Positions 63,006-64,000 of a DNA stretch of 64,000 nucleotides are shown here, one piece after another. The stretch's first letter is position 1; the number at the start of each line of letters is the position of its first letter. The notes below the pieces were generated by a model that was given only the letters and a program-made list of their open reading frames with translations, was not told the origin of the DNA and made no database searches. The DNA comes from Paulownia fortunei. Taxonomy: Eukaryota; Streptophyta; Magnoliopsida; Lamiales; Paulowniaceae. The translations under genes and the position numbers were made by a program. The stretch spans positions 25,535,445-25,599,444 of the forward strand of contig CM033107.1 in the NCBI GenBank assembly GCA_019321725.1. The letters are read 5' to 3'.

Positions 63006-64000
63006 ATATGCGAGCTTAGATAATTATTTTCTAATTTTTAATTAAAAAATTAGTTCAGCTGATGAGAAATTAATTTTATTTCTATTTTTTGTTTATATTC
63101 ATGTGATGTGCCATGATTCACATGATTTATTACATATTGTCATAAGTATAGCGAAAGTGAAAAAAAGTGTTGGAGCCCATTTGGTTTTATTTTTAAATAT
63201 ACTTTTATATTTTCAATATTTTTAAAGTCGAAAATAAGTTTTTGTATAAAAATAAAAATATATTTAAATTAGTTATAATTTTGTATTGATTATGTTGATT
63301 TGAAATTAAAAATGTACTTATTTGATAAATTTTTTCAAAAAAAAACGTGAAACGTGAATAGGTCTAGAAATATTTTTCAAATATATATTTCATTTCTAAA
63401 ATTGATAAAAAAAATTAAAAATAAATAATATTTCTAACAAAAATAAAACAAATAAATGCATTTTTTGAATTGTGAATAATAAAAATCCAATAAATACTCT
63501 TTGAAAGTATAAACAAACTAGCCCTTAATTTCTTATGGCAAACTTATTCTCATATAGATATAGTGGAAAAACATTCCTTCTCATTATTTCTTTCTTTTTC
63601 TTTTTTTTTTTTAATTCGAATTGTACTAACTATTATAATTACTATGAACAGTGTAATGTTATATCTATATTCATATTATTTATGCCTAATAAATTTCATA
63701 GATTGAGACGTAAAGATTAAACAAACTTAAGATATTTTACGAAGTGTTTGACATTTAGTACCTTATTAAAAAAAAGAGGCAATATTATGAGACGATTCTC
63801 GCATAGGTTGGATTCATCGACATTGTCAAAGATATCATAGTACACAAATTCGAGAAAAATGAGGATTGTTATTATATTCAATTTCTGTGGCTGAGTTGTT
63901 TCTTGGTTGGAATTTCCACCCGAGATTTTCTTGGCTAATTATTTATTTGAAATTATTTATTTTAATTTATATTTCATCATATATATTTTATTTTATAAAT

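Larger units (their letters stand above)
57858..64000. other. AT-rich spacer to the window end
   Basis: 6.1 kb with no supported gene. The first 500 bp are the AP2 leader and promoter (GA and CT tracts near 58080-58190). Then come interspersed repeats at about 58680-59010, 61490-61920 and 62105-62450, an AAAT run near 59085-59108, an AT microsatellite at 62985-63005 and GC-richer motif clusters at 60001-60430 and 61195-61285. Open frames are low in complexity. Confidence 0.6.

Overview
This is nuclear DNA from a flowering plant, almost certainly a eudicot. The genes have short AT-rich introns with GT..AG borders, and the intergenic DNA is very AT-rich. There is a plant U6 snRNA gene with a dicot-type upstream element, and every recognisable protein belongs to a plant family. 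I cannot name the species.

Layout, left to right. An organellar single-stranded DNA-binding protein of the OSB family (39-1355, +). IRX9, a GT43 protein of xylan backbone synthesis (2842-4135, +). A U6 snRNA gene (4951-5052, +). About 4.5 kb of AT-rich spacer with a perfect tandem repeat. A coiled-coil ROP-GTPase effector of the ICR/RIP family (leader from about 9540, coding 11246-14165, +). Cytosolic ribosomal protein uS12/RPS23 (15529-17122, +) behind site II and telo-box motifs. A conserved serine-rich plant protein of unknown function (18164-22808, -). A PWWP-domain protein of the PDP type (26314-28926, -). A decayed EBP2 pseudogene (about 31908-32724, -). A non-LEC1-type NF-YB subunit with a 6-nt microexon (35178-37499, -). 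A 15-exon malectin-like LRR receptor kinase (39137-48788, -). A euAP2 transcription factor of the TOE/RAP2.7 type with an intact miR172 site (54867-57857, -). From 57.9 kb to the end I see only AT-rich spacer, interspersed repeats and promoter-like motif clusters.

The genes do not form a pathway; each is an independent transcription unit. What joins them is ancestry. From memory, IRX9, ICR2, the serine-rich gene, NF-YB8 and an LRR kinase are neighbours on Arabidopsis chromosome 2 (At2g37050-At2g37090). RPS23 and a PWWP gene are neighbours at At3g09670/At3g09680 and At5g02950/At5g02960. Here the two sets are interleaved, as expected of an ancestral order that was later fractionated.

Less ordinary items: a nearly perfect 69-bp-arm hairpin in intron 1 of the kinase gene, two GC-rich islands that look like organelle-DNA insertions, the microexon, the EBP2 relic, a U6 gene with one loop substitution and a weak TATA element, and several promoter-like motif clusters with no visible gene. 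I found no clearly undescribed biological system. All splice sites were placed by eye from GT/AG borders and reading-frame continuity.
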